DNA of 64,000 nucleotides, taken from Paramicrobacterium sp051513965 (GTDB lineage: Bacteria; Actinomycetota; Actinomycetes; Actinomycetales; Microbacteriaceae). This document shows, in pieces, positions 1-8,953 of the stretch; the stretch's first letter is position 1; the number at the start of each line of letters is the position of its first letter. A program made the translations under genes and the position numbers. The stretch lies in assembly GCF_051513965.1 (NCBI RefSeq), contig NZ_CP195847.1:744001-808000 (forward strand). The letters run 5' to 3'. The notes beneath the pieces were generated by a model, which was not told the DNA's origin, searched no databases, and worked only from the letters and a program-made list of their open reading frames with translations.

Positions 1-314
1 TCGATGCTCACCTGGGTGAGACCGCTTGTCGCGGCATCCGACACATACTCAAAGTGAGGCGTACCGCCGCGAATGATGACACCGAGCGCGACGACCGCGT
101 CGGCACCGTTCTCCAGTGCCGCTTTCGACACGACCGGCAGCTCGAAGCTTCCCGGCACGCGCACCAGCGTGTGATTCGCTCCGGCGCTGTCAAGCGTGCG
201 GACAGCGCCGTCGATCAGCCCGTTCATGATGGTGTCGTGCCAGCTCGCGGCGACGATGACGATGTTGAGCCCCGTGCCGTCGACGTTCAGCGTGGGGGAG
301 CCTGCTCCGCTCAT
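1..314 (-). CDS. ribH: 6,7-dimethyl-8-ribityllumazine synthase, 3' end cut by the window edge
   Basis: The reading frame starts at the ATG complementary to 312-314 and runs open to the left edge, so about the first 104 residues are present. The early segment LNIVIVAASWHD and the following VPGSFELP and GVIIRGGTPHFEYV motifs are diagnostic of lumazine synthase, which condenses the ribityl-aminopyrimidine with dihydroxybutanone phosphate, the penultimate step of riboflavin synthesis. A GAGGAG-type ribosome site lies just upstream. It is the last visible gene of the ribD-ribE-ribBA-ribH operon, 47 bp after ribBA. Identity is secure; the C-terminus is not in view. Confidence 0.95.
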   Translation of the reverse strand, partial: MSGAGSPTLNVDGTGLNIVIVAASWHDTIMNGLIDGAVRTLDSAGANHTLVRVPGSFELPVVSKAALENGADAVVALGVIIRGGTPHFEYVSDAATSGLTQVSI

Positions 315-361
315 GGTTCTCCTCGTGCGTGATGGTGCAGATGATCTGCGGATGGATGTGG

Positions 362-1627
362 TCAGGTGGTCGGGCTGCCCGGCGCGAGGGACTGCTCGAG
401 CTGGTGGCCCATGCGGTCGCGCTTGGTCGCAAGGTAGTCGGAGTTGAAGGGACCGACGCCCACGACGAGCGGCACCCGCTCGGTCACGTGAATGCCGTGC
501 GACTCGAGCTGCTGCACCTTGTTCGGGTTGTTGGTGAGCACGCGGACGGTGTCGAGTCCGAGGTCGGCCAGAATCGCGGATGCTGCGGTGTAGTCACGCG
601 CGTCAGCGGGAAGCCCCAGGGCGAGGTTCGCGTCGAGGGTGTCGAGGCCGTCCTCCTGCAGCTTGTAGGCGCGCAGCTTGTTGATGAGACCGATGCCGCG
701 GCCCTCGTGCCCGCGCAGGTAGATCACGATGCCGCCATGGCGCTGGATCGTGTCGAGCGCGGCATCCAGCTGCGGACCGCACTCGCACTTGAGCGAGCCG
801 AACGCCTCGCCGGTGAGGCACTCCGAGTGCACGCGGGCGAGCGCGCCGGGAGCGAGGTCGCCGGCGATGATCGCGACGTGGTCGGCGCCGGTCTTGCGGT
901 CGCGGTACGCGCGCATGCGGAACGTCCCGTGCGTCGTGGGCACGGTCGTCTCGACCTCGAAGATCACCTCGGAGGACTCCGGGATGCTCGGCTGCGACGT
1001 GCACGCCGCAGAGGCGGTCGGGTTCGCCTCGATGTAGCGGATCAGCTCCGCGATCGTGATGACGGGCACGTCGTGCTGCTCGCCGAGCTCGATGAGTCCC
1101 GGCAGGCGCATCATCTCGCCGTCGTCGCGGATGACCTCGCAGATCGCGCCCACGGGGGTGAGCCCGGCGAGCTTCATGAGGTCGACGGCCGCCTCGGTGT
1201 GCCCGTCGCGCTCGCGCACTCCGCCGTCGCGGGCGCGGAGCGGAAGCACGTGGCCGGGACGGATGATGCTCGCGGGCGTCGAGGCCGGGTTGCCGAGGGT
1301 GCGCAGCGTGTGCGCACGGTCCGCGGCGCTGATGCCCGTGGAGACTCGATCGGCCGCGTCGACGGAGATCGTGTACGCCGTGCCGCGGGGGTCTTCGCTG
1401 TTCTCCACCATGAGCGGGAGGTGCAGACGGTCGGCGATCTCGTTCGTCATGGGCGCGCAGATGTAGCCGCTCGTGTGGCGGATCGTCCAGGCCAGCCACT
1501 CCTGCGTGGCGAGCTCGGCGGACAGAATGACGTCGCCCTCGTTCTCGCGCGACTCGTCATCGGCGACGAGGACCGGCTTGCCCTGGCGCAGCGCTTCGAG
1601 CGCCTCAGGAATCGTTGCAAGGCTCAT
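362..1627 (-). CDS. ribBA: Bifunctional 3,4-dihydroxy-2-butanone 4-phosphate synthase / GTP cyclohydrolase II
   Basis: A 421-residue fusion. The N-terminal half (about residues 1-205) has the RibB signatures DDESRENEGD and GHTEAAVDL. The C-terminal half (about 220-400) is GTP cyclohydrolase II with the zinc ligands in CLTGEAFGSLKCECG and the RGHEGRGIGL loop. The two domains feed both branches of riboflavin synthesis, from ribulose 5-phosphate and from GTP. The length is normal for the fused form found in actinobacteria. Its ATG overlaps the ribE stop by 4 bp, so the two are translationally coupled. It is controlled with the rest of the operon by the upstream FMN riboswitch. Confidence 0.97.
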   Translation of the reverse strand: MSLATIPEALEALRQGKPVLVADDESRENEGDVILSAELATQEWLAWTIRHTSGYICAPMTNEIADRLHLPLMVENSEDPRGTAYTISVDAADRVSTGISAADRAHTLRTLGNPASTPASIIRPGHVLPLRARDGGVRERDGHTEAAVDLMKLAGLTPVGAICEVIRDDGEMMRLPGLIELGEQHDVPVITIAELIRYIEANPTASAACTSQPSIPESSEVIFEVETTVPTTHGTFRMRAYRDRKTGADHVAIIAGDLAPGALARVHSECLTGEAFGSLKCECGPQLDAALDTIQRHGGIVIYLRGHEGRGIGLINKLRAYKLQEDGLDTLDANLALGLPADARDYTAASAILADLGLDTVRVLTNNPNKVQQLESHGIHVTERVPLVVGVGPFNSDYLATKRDRMGHQLEQSLAPGSPTT

Positions 1628-2250
1628 CGTGAGCTCCCTTCAGCGGCGTCGCGCGCCAGCATCCGTTCGACGTGTCTGGCGATGATGTCCGTCTCGATAT
1701 TCACTCGGTCGCCCACCGCCAGATGTCCGAGCGTCGTGGCCTCGAGCGTCTCAGGAATGAGCGAGACCTCGAACCACTGATCGGGCAGCTCGGCGGGCGC
1801 TACGGTGCTGACCGTGAGCGACGTGCCGTCGACGGCGATCGAGCCCTTGTCGACGACGAGCCGTGCGAGGCCGGCCGGAAGCGAGAACCGCAGCACCCGC
1901 CAGTTCACGTCGTCGCGGATCTGCTCGACCCGGGAGGTGCCGTCGACGTGCCCCTGAACGATGTGCCCGCCGAGTCGATCGCCGACGTGCGCGGCGCGCT
2001 CCAGGTTGACGCGGCGGCCGACGTCGACCGTGTCGAGCGTCGACATCTCGAGGGTCTGGCCCATGACGTCCGCCGTGAACCAGTCGTCTCCCTGCTCGAC
2101 GACGGTGAGGCAGACACCCGAGACCGAGATCGAGTCGCCGTGCTGCGCGTCGGAGACCGCAAGCGGACCCTCCACGGTCAGCCGCAGCGACGTGCCGTGC
2201 CGCTCGGTCGCGATCACAGTGCCGATCTCTTCGATGATGCCGGTGAACAT
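1624..2250 (-). CDS. ribE: Riboflavin synthase, alpha subunit
   Basis: A 208-residue protein beginning MFTGIIEEIGTV, the hallmark N-terminus of riboflavin synthase, and containing two tandem lumazine-binding repeats. The first repeat carries SVSGVCLTV and GHIVQGHVDG; the second carries AVDGTSLTV. It dismutates two 6,7-dimethyl-8-ribityllumazine molecules to riboflavin. The start overlaps the ribD stop by one base (TAATG), and the end overlaps the ribBA start by 4 bp, consistent with a tightly coupled operon. Confidence 0.97.
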   Translation of the reverse strand: MFTGIIEEIGTVIATERHGTSLRLTVEGPLAVSDAQHGDSISVSGVCLTVVEQGDDWFTADVMGQTLEMSTLDTVDVGRRVNLERAAHVGDRLGGHIVQGHVDGTSRVEQIRDDVNWRVLRFSLPAGLARLVVDKGSIAVDGTSLTVSTVAPAELPDQWFEVSLIPETLEATTLGHLAVGDRVNIETDIIARHVERMLARDAAEGSSR

Positions 2251-3272
2251 TAGCGGTTTCCCTTCATGCTGAGGGTGAGGCGCACATCGTCTCCGGTGCG
2301 CGTGACGTCTGTGAGCTGAGGGCGAAGCGCATCGTCGATGGTGCGCACGCCGATGTCTGTGAGCGCGAGTCGGTCGCCGCCGATGAGCGCCGGTGCGAGG
2401 TAGGCGACGATCGTGTCGACGAGTCCGGCGCGCAGCAGCGCGGATGCGAGCGTGGCGCCGCCCTCGAGGAAGAGCGTGCGCACGCCGCGGTCGCGCAGGT
2501 CAGAGAGGTCGTGTGAGAGATCGCGTCCGTCGTAGTGAGTGAAGGGGTGAGGATGCCGTCGAAGCGCTGCGCTCTCCGGCACAGCCCGCCTGCCGAACAC
2601 CACGGGAACGGGCTGCGCGTCGAGCAGAACTCCGTCCGCGTCGCGCGCCGTGAGCGAGGGATCATCGGCGAGGACGGTTCCCGTGCCCACCGCGATCGCG
2701 TCGTGCCGCGCTCGCAGCAGGTGGGCATCCGCGCGGGACTCGGGCCCGGTGATCCACATGCTCGAGCCGTCCGGCGCGGCCGTTCGCCCATCGAGGGACG
2801 AGGCCCATTTGAGTGTGACGAGCGGACGATGCAGTCGCGCAGTCGGCAGCCAGTCGCCGAGGAGCGCCTCGGCGTCGGCGGCGAGGACGCCGCCCTCGAC
2901 ATCGACGCCGGCTGCGGCGAGCCGCGCTCCGCCTCCGCGGGAGTGACGCCCCGGGTCCGACGCGGCGAAGACGACGCGCGCGATGCCCGCGTCCAGGAGC
3001 GCGTCGACGCACGGTCCGGTTCGGCCGGTGTGATTGCAGGGTTCGAGACTGACGATCGCGGTCGCTCCGCGCGCGGCATCCTTCGCCAGAGTCGAGAGTG
3101 CGGCGACCTCGGCGTGCGGAGTGCCGGCGCCCATGTGCCAGCCTTCGCTCAGCACGGTGCCGTCCGGGGTCGCGATGATGCAGCCGACGCGCGGATTGAC
3201 GCCGCGCTCCGGGCCGTTCTGGGCGAGCGCGAACGCGTGCCGCATGAGCTGCTGCTCGCGATCTGTGGCCAC
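2250..3272 (-). CDS. ribD: Bifunctional diaminohydroxyphosphoribosylaminopyrimidine deaminase / reductase
   Basis: A 340-residue RibD. The N-terminal deaminase domain shows the zinc site HAEVAAL followed by PCNHTGRTGPC. The C-terminal reductase domain has KWASSLDGRTA, LEGGATLASALL and related motifs. The start is GTG (complement of 3270-3272), preceded by an AAGGAG ribosome site at good spacing. It is the first gene of the riboflavin operon and directly follows the FMN riboswitch. It supplies two consecutive steps between GTP cyclohydrolase II and lumazine synthase. Confidence 0.96.
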   Translation of the reverse strand: MATDREQQLMRHAFALAQNGPERGVNPRVGCIIATPDGTVLSEGWHMGAGTPHAEVAALSTLAKDAARGATAIVSLEPCNHTGRTGPCVDALLDAGIARVVFAASDPGRHSRGGGARLAAAGVDVEGGVLAADAEALLGDWLPTARLHRPLVTLKWASSLDGRTAAPDGSSMWITGPESRADAHLLRARHDAIAVGTGTVLADDPSLTARDADGVLLDAQPVPVVFGRRAVPESAALRRHPHPFTHYDGRDLSHDLSDLRDRGVRTLFLEGGATLASALLRAGLVDTIVAYLAPALIGGDRLALTDIGVRTIDDALRPQLTDVTRTGDDVRLTLSMKGNR

Positions 3273-3336
3273 CGGCGCTCCTTCTCATCTGGGCGCTCCG
3301 GGTAGCGTCCACGCGCGTCGCGACACGGGCGACGCC

Positions 3337-3476
3337 ACGTGCTGCCTCCCTTCCGGACTCGAGCTGCGAATGGCAGCCCATAACCGTCGGTTCCGGAATT
3401 TCACCGGATCAGCCTCCCGAGGGAGGGTCGCGGACTGTCACCGCCGGTTCGGACTCTCACCGACCCCGGAGCACGT
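3337..3476 (-). promoter_or_regulatory. FMN riboswitch (RFN element)
   Basis: Read on the minus strand, the region is closed by a GCACGT/ACGTGC-type stem and contains the invariant RFN boxes: CGGGGTCGGTG, AGTCCGAACCGGCGGT, CAGTCCGCGA, GATCCGGTGAAATTCCGG, AACCGACGGT and AGTCCGGAAGGGAGG. These define the six-stem FMN aptamer. It lies about 65 bp upstream of the ribD GTG, so FMN binding should shut down the rib operon by sequestering the ribosome site or terminating transcription. The exact expression platform is not obvious. Confidence 0.96.
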
Positions 3477-3557
3477 TTCGTGTACTCCACATGCTACGCC
3501 ACCTGGACTGGGTTTCGGCTCTGTGTCCCTCGGTGACGGATGCCGGTGCGATGCCGT

Positions 3558-4526
3558 TCAGGAGAGCAGCTTGCGCGCCGTCGTGACGTCCACGATGAGA
3601 TCGGTGATCAGGCCCGCCGCAAGCGCACCTCGAAGGCTCTGCAGCTTGCTCTCGCCGGCCACAATGCAGACGCGCCGCGCGACCCGCCGCTGCACGTCGA
3701 GATCGGGACCGGAGGAGCGCGTGTTGATCTCGATGCCGTCGCTCGAACCGTCCTCGCGGTAGAAGACGGTGGCGACATCGCCGACGACTTGCGACTCCTG
3801 CATGGAGCGAAGGTCGTCGTCGTCGAGGTATCCGCCGACGTAGACGTGGCTCGGCACGACCGCGAAAGGGGAGCCGAGGCCGAACACCGTCATGTCCATG
3901 TTCCGCTGCATGTCGAGCACGCGTCGCACGCTGCGCTCGCGCCACATCGCGCGCTTCGTCTCCGGATCGTCGAACAGCGCGGGCACGGCGAACTGCTGAA
4001 CAGCGGCACCGTAGGCGGTTCCGAAGCGCTGCAGCAGCTCACTCGCGTAGACGAGCCCTGTCGTTCGTGGGTTCGCCGCTCCGTTGAGCTGCACGATGCG
4101 CGTGTTGTGGGTGCTCTTGGGCACGAGGTGCCGTGAGACGGCCGTCATCGTCGCACCCCACGCGACGCCGATCGACATATTCGAGTCGACGAAGCTGCCG
4201 AGAATTCGTGCAGCCATGAGCGCAACGCGGTCCAGCCGGTCGACGTCGCTCGACTGATCGGGCACAGGAACGACGTGCGCGACGACACCGAAACGCGACC
4301 GGATGTCGGCCTCGAGCTGCTGCGGCATATCGAGCGGACTCGACACCTGAATGGTCACGAGTCCGGTGTCTCGAGCGTGACTCAACAGGCGAGAAACCGA
4401 GGATCGTGAGGTGTGGAGCTCATGCGCGATGGCGTCCATCGTGAGGTCCTGCAGGTAGTAGAGCTGCGCTGCCATGAGAGCGTCTCGGGTCTTGCCGGAG
4501 ATTGCATTCGTCGAGTTCTTCGCCAC
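3558..4526 (-). CDS. SorC/DeoR-type sugar-binding transcriptional regulator, probable glycerol operon regulator
   Basis: A 322-residue regulator. An N-terminal helix-turn-helix lies at about residues 20-55 (core DAIAHELHTSRSSVSRLL). It is followed by a SorC-type sugar-phosphate effector domain with GVAWGATMTAVSRHL and GVDG-like C-terminal blocks. The start is GTG, preceded by a strong AAGGAGG site. The gene is divergent from glpD-glpF-glpK across 116 bp, which suggests it controls glycerol use, perhaps responding to glycerol 3-phosphate; that effector is an inference. A 5+4+5 palindrome directly before its start is a likely operator. Confidence 0.88.
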   Translation of the reverse strand: MAKNSTNAISGKTRDALMAAQLYYLQDLTMDAIAHELHTSRSSVSRLLSHARDTGLVTIQVSSPLDMPQQLEADIRSRFGVVAHVVPVPDQSSDVDRLDRVALMAARILGSFVDSNMSIGVAWGATMTAVSRHLVPKSTHNTRIVQLNGAANPRTTGLVYASELLQRFGTAYGAAVQQFAVPALFDDPETKRAMWRERSVRRVLDMQRNMDMTVFGLGSPFAVVPSHVYVGGYLDDDDLRSMQESQVVGDVATVFYREDGSSDGIEINTRSSGPDLDVQRRVARRVCIVAGESKLQSLRGALAAGLITDLIVDVTTARKLLS

Positions 4527-4537
4527 CGCGTCCTCCT

Positions 4538-4551
4538 TGCACGTTTGTGCA
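4538..4551. promoter_or_regulatory. Candidate operator, TGCAC-N4-GTGCA
   Basis: A perfect inverted repeat TGCAC GTTT GTGCA sits between the divergent SorC-type regulator and glpD, 11 bp before the regulator start and close to a possible TTGAAC -35 element at about 4558. Position and symmetry suit autoregulation plus control of glpD-glpF-glpK. Confidence 0.5.
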
Positions 4552-4642
4552 CTCGCTTTGAACGACAGTGTATCTCGTGGTCATGATGGGGGCACGAGGG
4601 CAACGAGGTACAGCTGCCCGGATCCGACGAGGAGTGATCCCA

Positions 4643-6364
4643 ATGACGCGCGAACAGTCCGAACGCATGCGAGACAGCGTGCGCTCCATTTCCGAGCGCC
4701 CGCACAGCCAGGTGCTGATCATCGGTGGGGGAATCAACGGAATCTCGACATTCCGCGATCTCGCGCTTCAGGGAGTCGACGTCACCATCATCGAACGCGA
4801 TGACTGGTGCTCCGGCGCATCCGCGGCATCCTCGCACATGATCCACGGCGGCATCCGCTACCTCGAGAACGGCGAGTTCCGCCTCGTGCGCGAGTCCGTT
4901 CAGGAGCGCAACGGTCTCGTCAAGATCGCGCCGCACTACGTCAAGCCGCTCGAGACGACGGTGCCGATCTTCTCGACCTTCTCCGGCATCCTGTCGGCTC
5001 CGCTGCGATTCCTCACCCACAAGCAGGGCAAGCCGCAGGAGCGCGGCGCACTGCTCATCAAAATGGGTCTGATGATGTACGACTCGTTCTCCCGCGACGG
5101 GGGAGCGGTGCCGCGCCACACCTTCCGGGGCAAGACGAAGTCCCTCGAGGCGCACCCGCGCTTCAACCGCGATCTGAAGTACACGGCGACGTACTACGAC
5201 GCCTCCGTGCACGACCCGGAGCGCCTCGCGCTCGACGTTCTCCGCGACGGACTCGCGGCCGGACCCCACGCTCGCGCCGCGAACTACGTCGAAGCGGTCG
5301 GCTTCGACGGCGGCGTCACCGTGCGCGACAACGCGACGGGCGAGACCTTCACCCTCACGGCCGACCTCGTGGTCAACGCGAGCGGACCGTGGACGGACCT
5401 CACCAACCGGGCACTCGGCACCGACACCGCGTTCATGGGCGGCACCAAGGGGTCGCACATCGTCATGGACAACCCCGAGCTGCTCGAGGCGACCGGCGGC
5501 AACGAGATCTTCTTCGAGCACGAGGACGGTCGCATCGTCCTCATCTACCCGCTCAAGGGCCGCGTCATGGTCGGCACAACCGACATCGACGCTGACCCGG
5601 CTGAGCCCGCGGTCTGCACCGAGGAGGAGGTCGACTACTTCTTCGACCTCGTGAAGCACGTCTTCCCCGACGTTCACGTCGACCGCTCGCAGATCGTCTA
5701 CCGCTTCTCCGGCATCCGGCCGCTGCCCGGCCACGGAGACACGCAGCCCGGCTTCGTCTCGCGTGACTATCGCATCGTTCCCGGTGAGCTCGACGGCACT
5801 CCGCTGCTCAGCCTGGTCGGCGGCAAGCTGACGACCTTCCGCGCGCTCGGCGAGCAGCTCGGCGACGCGGTTCTCGAGCGCATCGGCGCATCGCGCGCCA
5901 CCTCGACGGCGGGCATGCCGATCGGCGGCGGCCGTGATTACCCGAAGACGGATGCCGCGCGCACGACGTGGCTCGCAGCGCACAGCGACACCATCTCGCG
6001 AGAGCGCGCCGACGCGCTGCTCGAGCGGTACGGCACGCGAGCCGCATCCGTCATCGACGAACTCGACGCCACGTCGGACACCCCGCTGACGAACGCACCC
6101 GAGTACTCACGCGAGGAGATCGCCTATCTGGTGCGCACCGAGCAGGTCGTCCACCTGATCGATGTGCTGAAGCGCCGCACCAGCCTTGCGTTCACCGGAC
6201 AGGTCTCTGACGCGCTGCTCGACGAGATCGCCCCGATCGTCGCGTCGGAGCTCGGCTGGGATGCCGCGAAGACGGAACACGAACTCGAACACGCCGCACG
6301 GATCCTGCGGGAGGCCCACGGCGTGAATGTCACCCGGCGGAAGGAGACTGCCACCCCCGCGTAA
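4643..6364 (+). CDS. glpD: Glycerol-3-phosphate dehydrogenase (FAD-dependent)
   Basis: A 573-residue flavoprotein. The ATG at 4643 is chosen over an in-frame upstream start because GAGGAG at 4629-4634 sits 8 nt before it. A Rossmann FAD motif IIGGGINGIS lies near residue 25, followed by SSHMIHGGIRYLE and, further on, HYRIVP-like and SGIRPLPG motifs typical of GlpD. A C-terminal DAO-type domain completes it. It oxidises glycerol 3-phosphate to dihydroxyacetone phosphate at the membrane and feeds electrons to quinone. It is the first gene of glpD-glpF-glpK and lies divergent from its presumed regulator. Confidence 0.95.
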   Translation: MTREQSERMRDSVRSISERPHSQVLIIGGGINGISTFRDLALQGVDVTIIERDDWCSGASAASSHMIHGGIRYLENGEFRLVRESVQERNGLVKIAPHYVKPLETTVPIFSTFSGILSAPLRFLTHKQGKPQERGALLIKMGLMMYDSFSRDGGAVPRHTFRGKTKSLEAHPRFNRDLKYTATYYDASVHDPERLALDVLRDGLAAGPHARAANYVEAVGFDGGVTVRDNATGETFTLTADLVVNASGPWTDLTNRALGTDTAFMGGTKGSHIVMDNPELLEATGGNEIFFEHEDGRIVLIYPLKGRVMVGTTDIDADPAEPAVCTEEEVDYFFDLVKHVFPDVHVDRSQIVYRFSGIRPLPGHGDTQPGFVSRDYRIVPGELDGTPLLSLVGGKLTTFRALGEQLGDAVLERIGASRATSTAGMPIGGGRDYPKTDAARTTWLAAHSDTISRERADALLERYGTRAASVIDELDATSDTPLTNAPEYSREEIAYLVRTEQVVHLIDVLKRRTSLAFTGQVSDALLDEIAPIVASELGWDAAKTEHELEHAARILREAHGVNVTRRKETATPA

Positions 6365-6502
6365 AACCCGAAGGGGCCTGCTCTTGTTTCGCACCCCGGA
6401 CCCGGTTAGGTTCTGGAGTGAAGAGGCGGGCCTGACAACCTGCATCACAGCCGCGAACACCCGTGCCGCGGCTCCTCTCTACTGGAAGGTCAAAGAAGAC
6501 AC

Positions 6503-7261
6503 ATGGCACTTGGATCGATTTTCATCTCCGAGGTCGTTGGCACAGCACTGCTCATCATCCTCGGTGGCGGCGTCGTCGCTAACGTCGTGCTTGCGAAAAC
6601 GAAGGGATTCAACGGCGGCTGGCTGCTGATCAACTTCGGATGGGGTCTCGCAGTCTACGTCGGCGTTGTCGCCGCCGCGGTCTCGGGAGCTCACCTCAAC
6701 CCCGCCGTGACCGTCGGCATCGTCGCCAGCGGCGCTGAGGAATTCGTTCCGGGCGTGGCAGTCACACTCGGAACCACATTCCTGTACTTCGGCTCGGAGA
6801 TGCTCGGGGCGTTCCTCGGCGCCATCATCGTGTTCCTGTCGTACAAGAAGCACTTCGACGAGTCGGATGACCCGGGCGCGAAGCTCGCGGTCTTCTCGAC
6901 GGGTCCCGAGATCCGCAGCTACGGCTGGAACCTCCTCACAGAGATCGTCGGAACCTTCGTTCTGGTGTTCCTCGTCATCGCGTTCGGCCAGCACGGCGAC
7001 GCCGCGGGCCTGGCCTCGCTCGGCGCTCTGCCTGTCGCCCTCGTCGTTGTCGCCATCGGTATCTCCCTCGGTGGTCCGACGGGATACGCGATCAACCCTG
7101 CCCGTGACCTCGCTCCGCGTATCGCCCACGCGATTCTGCCCATCAAGGGCAAGGGCTCGAGCGACTGGTCGTACTCGTGGGTCCCGGTCGTCGGTCCGCT
7201 CATCGGCGGCGCCCTCGGCGGATGGGCCGGCACCGCCGGTCTTCTCCCGGGCCTCGTGTAA
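6503..7261 (+). CDS. glpF: Glycerol uptake facilitator (aquaglyceroporin)
   Basis: A 252-residue MIP-family channel with six predicted membrane segments and both pore motifs: NPA in AHLNPAVTVG and NPARD in GYAINPARDLAPR. The Asp after the second NPA is characteristic of glycerol facilitators rather than pure water channels. A GAAGG-type ribosome site precedes the ATG. It sits between glpD and glpK, matching facilitated glycerol entry followed by phosphorylation. Confidence 0.96.
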   Translation: MALGSIFISEVVGTALLIILGGGVVANVVLAKTKGFNGGWLLINFGWGLAVYVGVVAAAVSGAHLNPAVTVGIVASGAEEFVPGVAVTLGTTFLYFGSEMLGAFLGAIIVFLSYKKHFDESDDPGAKLAVFSTGPEIRSYGWNLLTEIVGTFVLVFLVIAFGQHGDAAGLASLGALPVALVVVAIGISLGGPTGYAINPARDLAPRIAHAILPIKGKGSSDWSYSWVPVVGPLIGGALGGWAGTAGLLPGLV

Positions 7262-7266
7262 TCCTT

Positions 7267-7293
7267 CGGCGGGCCGCGCTCTGCGGCCCGCCG
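7267..7293 (+). terminator. GC-rich hairpin between glpF and glpK
   Basis: An 11-bp perfect stem (CGGCGGGCCGC with GCGGCCCGCCG) with a 5-nt loop starts 6 bp after the glpF stop. There is no U tract, so it could be a partial terminator or an mRNA-processing hairpin that sets different GlpF and GlpK levels. Confidence 0.55.
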
Positions 7294-7330
7294 TCTCAAA
7301 CCCGAAGTCGCAACAACAAAGGAGTTCCCC

Positions 7331-8845
7331 ATGGCGAACTACGTAATTGCCATCGACCAAGGCACGACGAGCTCGCGTGCCATCATCTTCGACAAGGCGG
7401 GCACGATCGTCTCGACCGGTCAGCTCGAGCACGAGCAGATCTTCCCGAAGGCGGGCTGGGTCGAGCACGACGCCAACGAGATCTGGAAGAACACGCGCGA
7501 GGTCATCGGCCAGGCACTCTCGAAGGCCAACGTGACGCGTCACGACATCGCGGCGGTCGGCATCACCAACCAGCGTGAGACCACCGTGGTGTGGGACAAG
7601 AACACGGGTGAGCCGGTCTACAACGCCATCGTGTGGCAGGACACCCGCACGCAGGACATCGTCGACGAGCTCGCGAAGGACGGCGGAGTCGAGCGCTTCA
7701 AAGACATCGTCGGACTTCCGCTGGCCACCTACTTCGCCGGCACGAAGATCAAGTGGATCCTCGACAACGTCGACGGTGCACGCGAGAAGGCCGAGGCGGG
7801 CGACCTGCTGTTCGGCACGACCGACACGTGGGTTCTCTGGAACCTCACGGGCGGAACGGACGGCGGCGTCCACGTCACCGACGTGACGAACGCGAGCCGC
7901 ACGATGTTCATGGACCTTGAGACGCTCGAGTGGCGCGACGACATCCTCGAAGTGTTCGGGGTGCCGAAGTCGATGCTTCCCGAGATCAAGTCGTCGAGCG
8001 AGGTCTACGGCCACGCCCACGGTTCGAGCCTTCTGCGCGAGACGCCGATTGCCGGCATCCTCGGTGACCAGCAGGCGGCCACCTTCGGTCAGGCAGCGTT
8101 CCAGACTGGCGAGTCGAAGAACACCTACGGCACCGGAAACTTCCTCATCTTCAACACGGGTGAGGAGATCGTCCGCTCGAAGAACGGTCTGCTGACGACG
8201 CTCGGCTACAAGCTGGGCGACGAGAAGCCGCACTACGCGCTCGAGGGTTCGATCGCGGTGACTGGTTCGCTCATCCAGTGGCTGCGTGACAACCTCAACC
8301 TCATCTCGTCCGCACCCGAGGTGGAGAAGCTCGCCGACACGGTGGAGGACAACGGCGGTGTCTACATCGTTCCGGCGTTCTCGGGTCTGTTCGCGCCGTA
8401 CTGGCGTCCCGACGCCCGCGGCGCGATCGTCGGCCTCACCCGCTTCGCGAACAAGGGCCACATCGCCCGCGCCGCTCTGGAGGCGACCGCCTTCCAGACG
8501 CGCGAGGTGCTGGACGCCGTGAACGCGGACTCCGGTGTGGACCTCAGTGAGCTGAAGGTCGACGGCGGAATGGTCGCGAACGATGCGCTCATGCAGTTCC
8601 AGGCCGACATCCTCGGGGTTCCGGTGATCCGCCCGAAGGTCGTCGAGACGACGGCCCTCGGTGCGGCCTACGCCGCGGGTCTCGCGGTGGGCTTCTGGAA
8701 CGACCTCGGCGAGCTCTCGGCCAACTGGGCTGAGGACAAGCGCTGGGAGCCGCAGATGGACGCCGACGAGCGCGAGCGTCAGCTGCGCCTCTGGAAGAAG
8801 GCCGTGACCAAGACGTTCGACTGGATCGACGAGGACGTCAAGTAG
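7331..8845 (+). CDS. glpK: Glycerol kinase
   Basis: A 504-residue FGGY-family kinase. It starts MANYVIAIDQGTTSSR with the phosphate-1 motif, contains GITNQRETTVVWD and the central GILGDQQAA, and ends with the adenosine motif region DGGMVANDALMQFQAD. Length and order match glycerol kinase closely. An AAAGGAG site lies just upstream. It phosphorylates glycerol to glycerol 3-phosphate, the substrate of GlpD encoded upstream. Confidence 0.97.
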   Translation: MANYVIAIDQGTTSSRAIIFDKAGTIVSTGQLEHEQIFPKAGWVEHDANEIWKNTREVIGQALSKANVTRHDIAAVGITNQRETTVVWDKNTGEPVYNAIVWQDTRTQDIVDELAKDGGVERFKDIVGLPLATYFAGTKIKWILDNVDGAREKAEAGDLLFGTTDTWVLWNLTGGTDGGVHVTDVTNASRTMFMDLETLEWRDDILEVFGVPKSMLPEIKSSSEVYGHAHGSSLLRETPIAGILGDQQAATFGQAAFQTGESKNTYGTGNFLIFNTGEEIVRSKNGLLTTLGYKLGDEKPHYALEGSIAVTGSLIQWLRDNLNLISSAPEVEKLADTVEDNGGVYIVPAFSGLFAPYWRPDARGAIVGLTRFANKGHIARAALEATAFQTREVLDAVNADSGVDLSELKVDGGMVANDALMQFQADILGVPVIRPKVVETTALGAAYAAGLAVGFWNDLGELSANWAEDKRWEPQMDADERERQLRLWKKAVTKTFDWIDEDVK

Positions 8846-8869
8846 TCTCAGCGAATCCACGCTGAAACG

Positions 8870-8901
8870 CCGCGTGCCCCTGCGAGTGCAGGGGCACGCG
8901 G
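8870..8901. terminator. Strong hairpin after glpK
   Basis: A 14-bp perfect stem (CCGCGTGCCCCTGC with GCAGGGGCACGCGG) with a GAGT tetraloop lies 24 bp after the glpK stop. It ends the glp operon and may also act on the convergent HAD-trpS transcript. Confidence 0.85.
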
Positions 8902-8922
8902 TCGTTAAGGACAGTGGATGCC

Positions 8923-8952
8923 GCGGTGCTCAGCACCGCCGCCGTGGCGGTG
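8923..8952 (-). terminator. Overlapping hairpins downstream of the HAD gene
   Basis: Two short overlapping stems (GCGGTGC/GCACCGC and CACCGCC/GGCGGTG) abut the HAD stop codon at 8954. They probably terminate the minus-strand trpS-HAD transcript; no U tract is visible. Confidence 0.4.
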
Positions 8953-8953
8953 C

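Noticed and set aside
362..1780. Long opposite-strand frames over ribBA, glpK, sdhA, lpdA and other genes
   Set aside because: They are shadows of GC-rich coding frames: Arg/Ala/His-rich, no ribosome sites, no recognisable domains.
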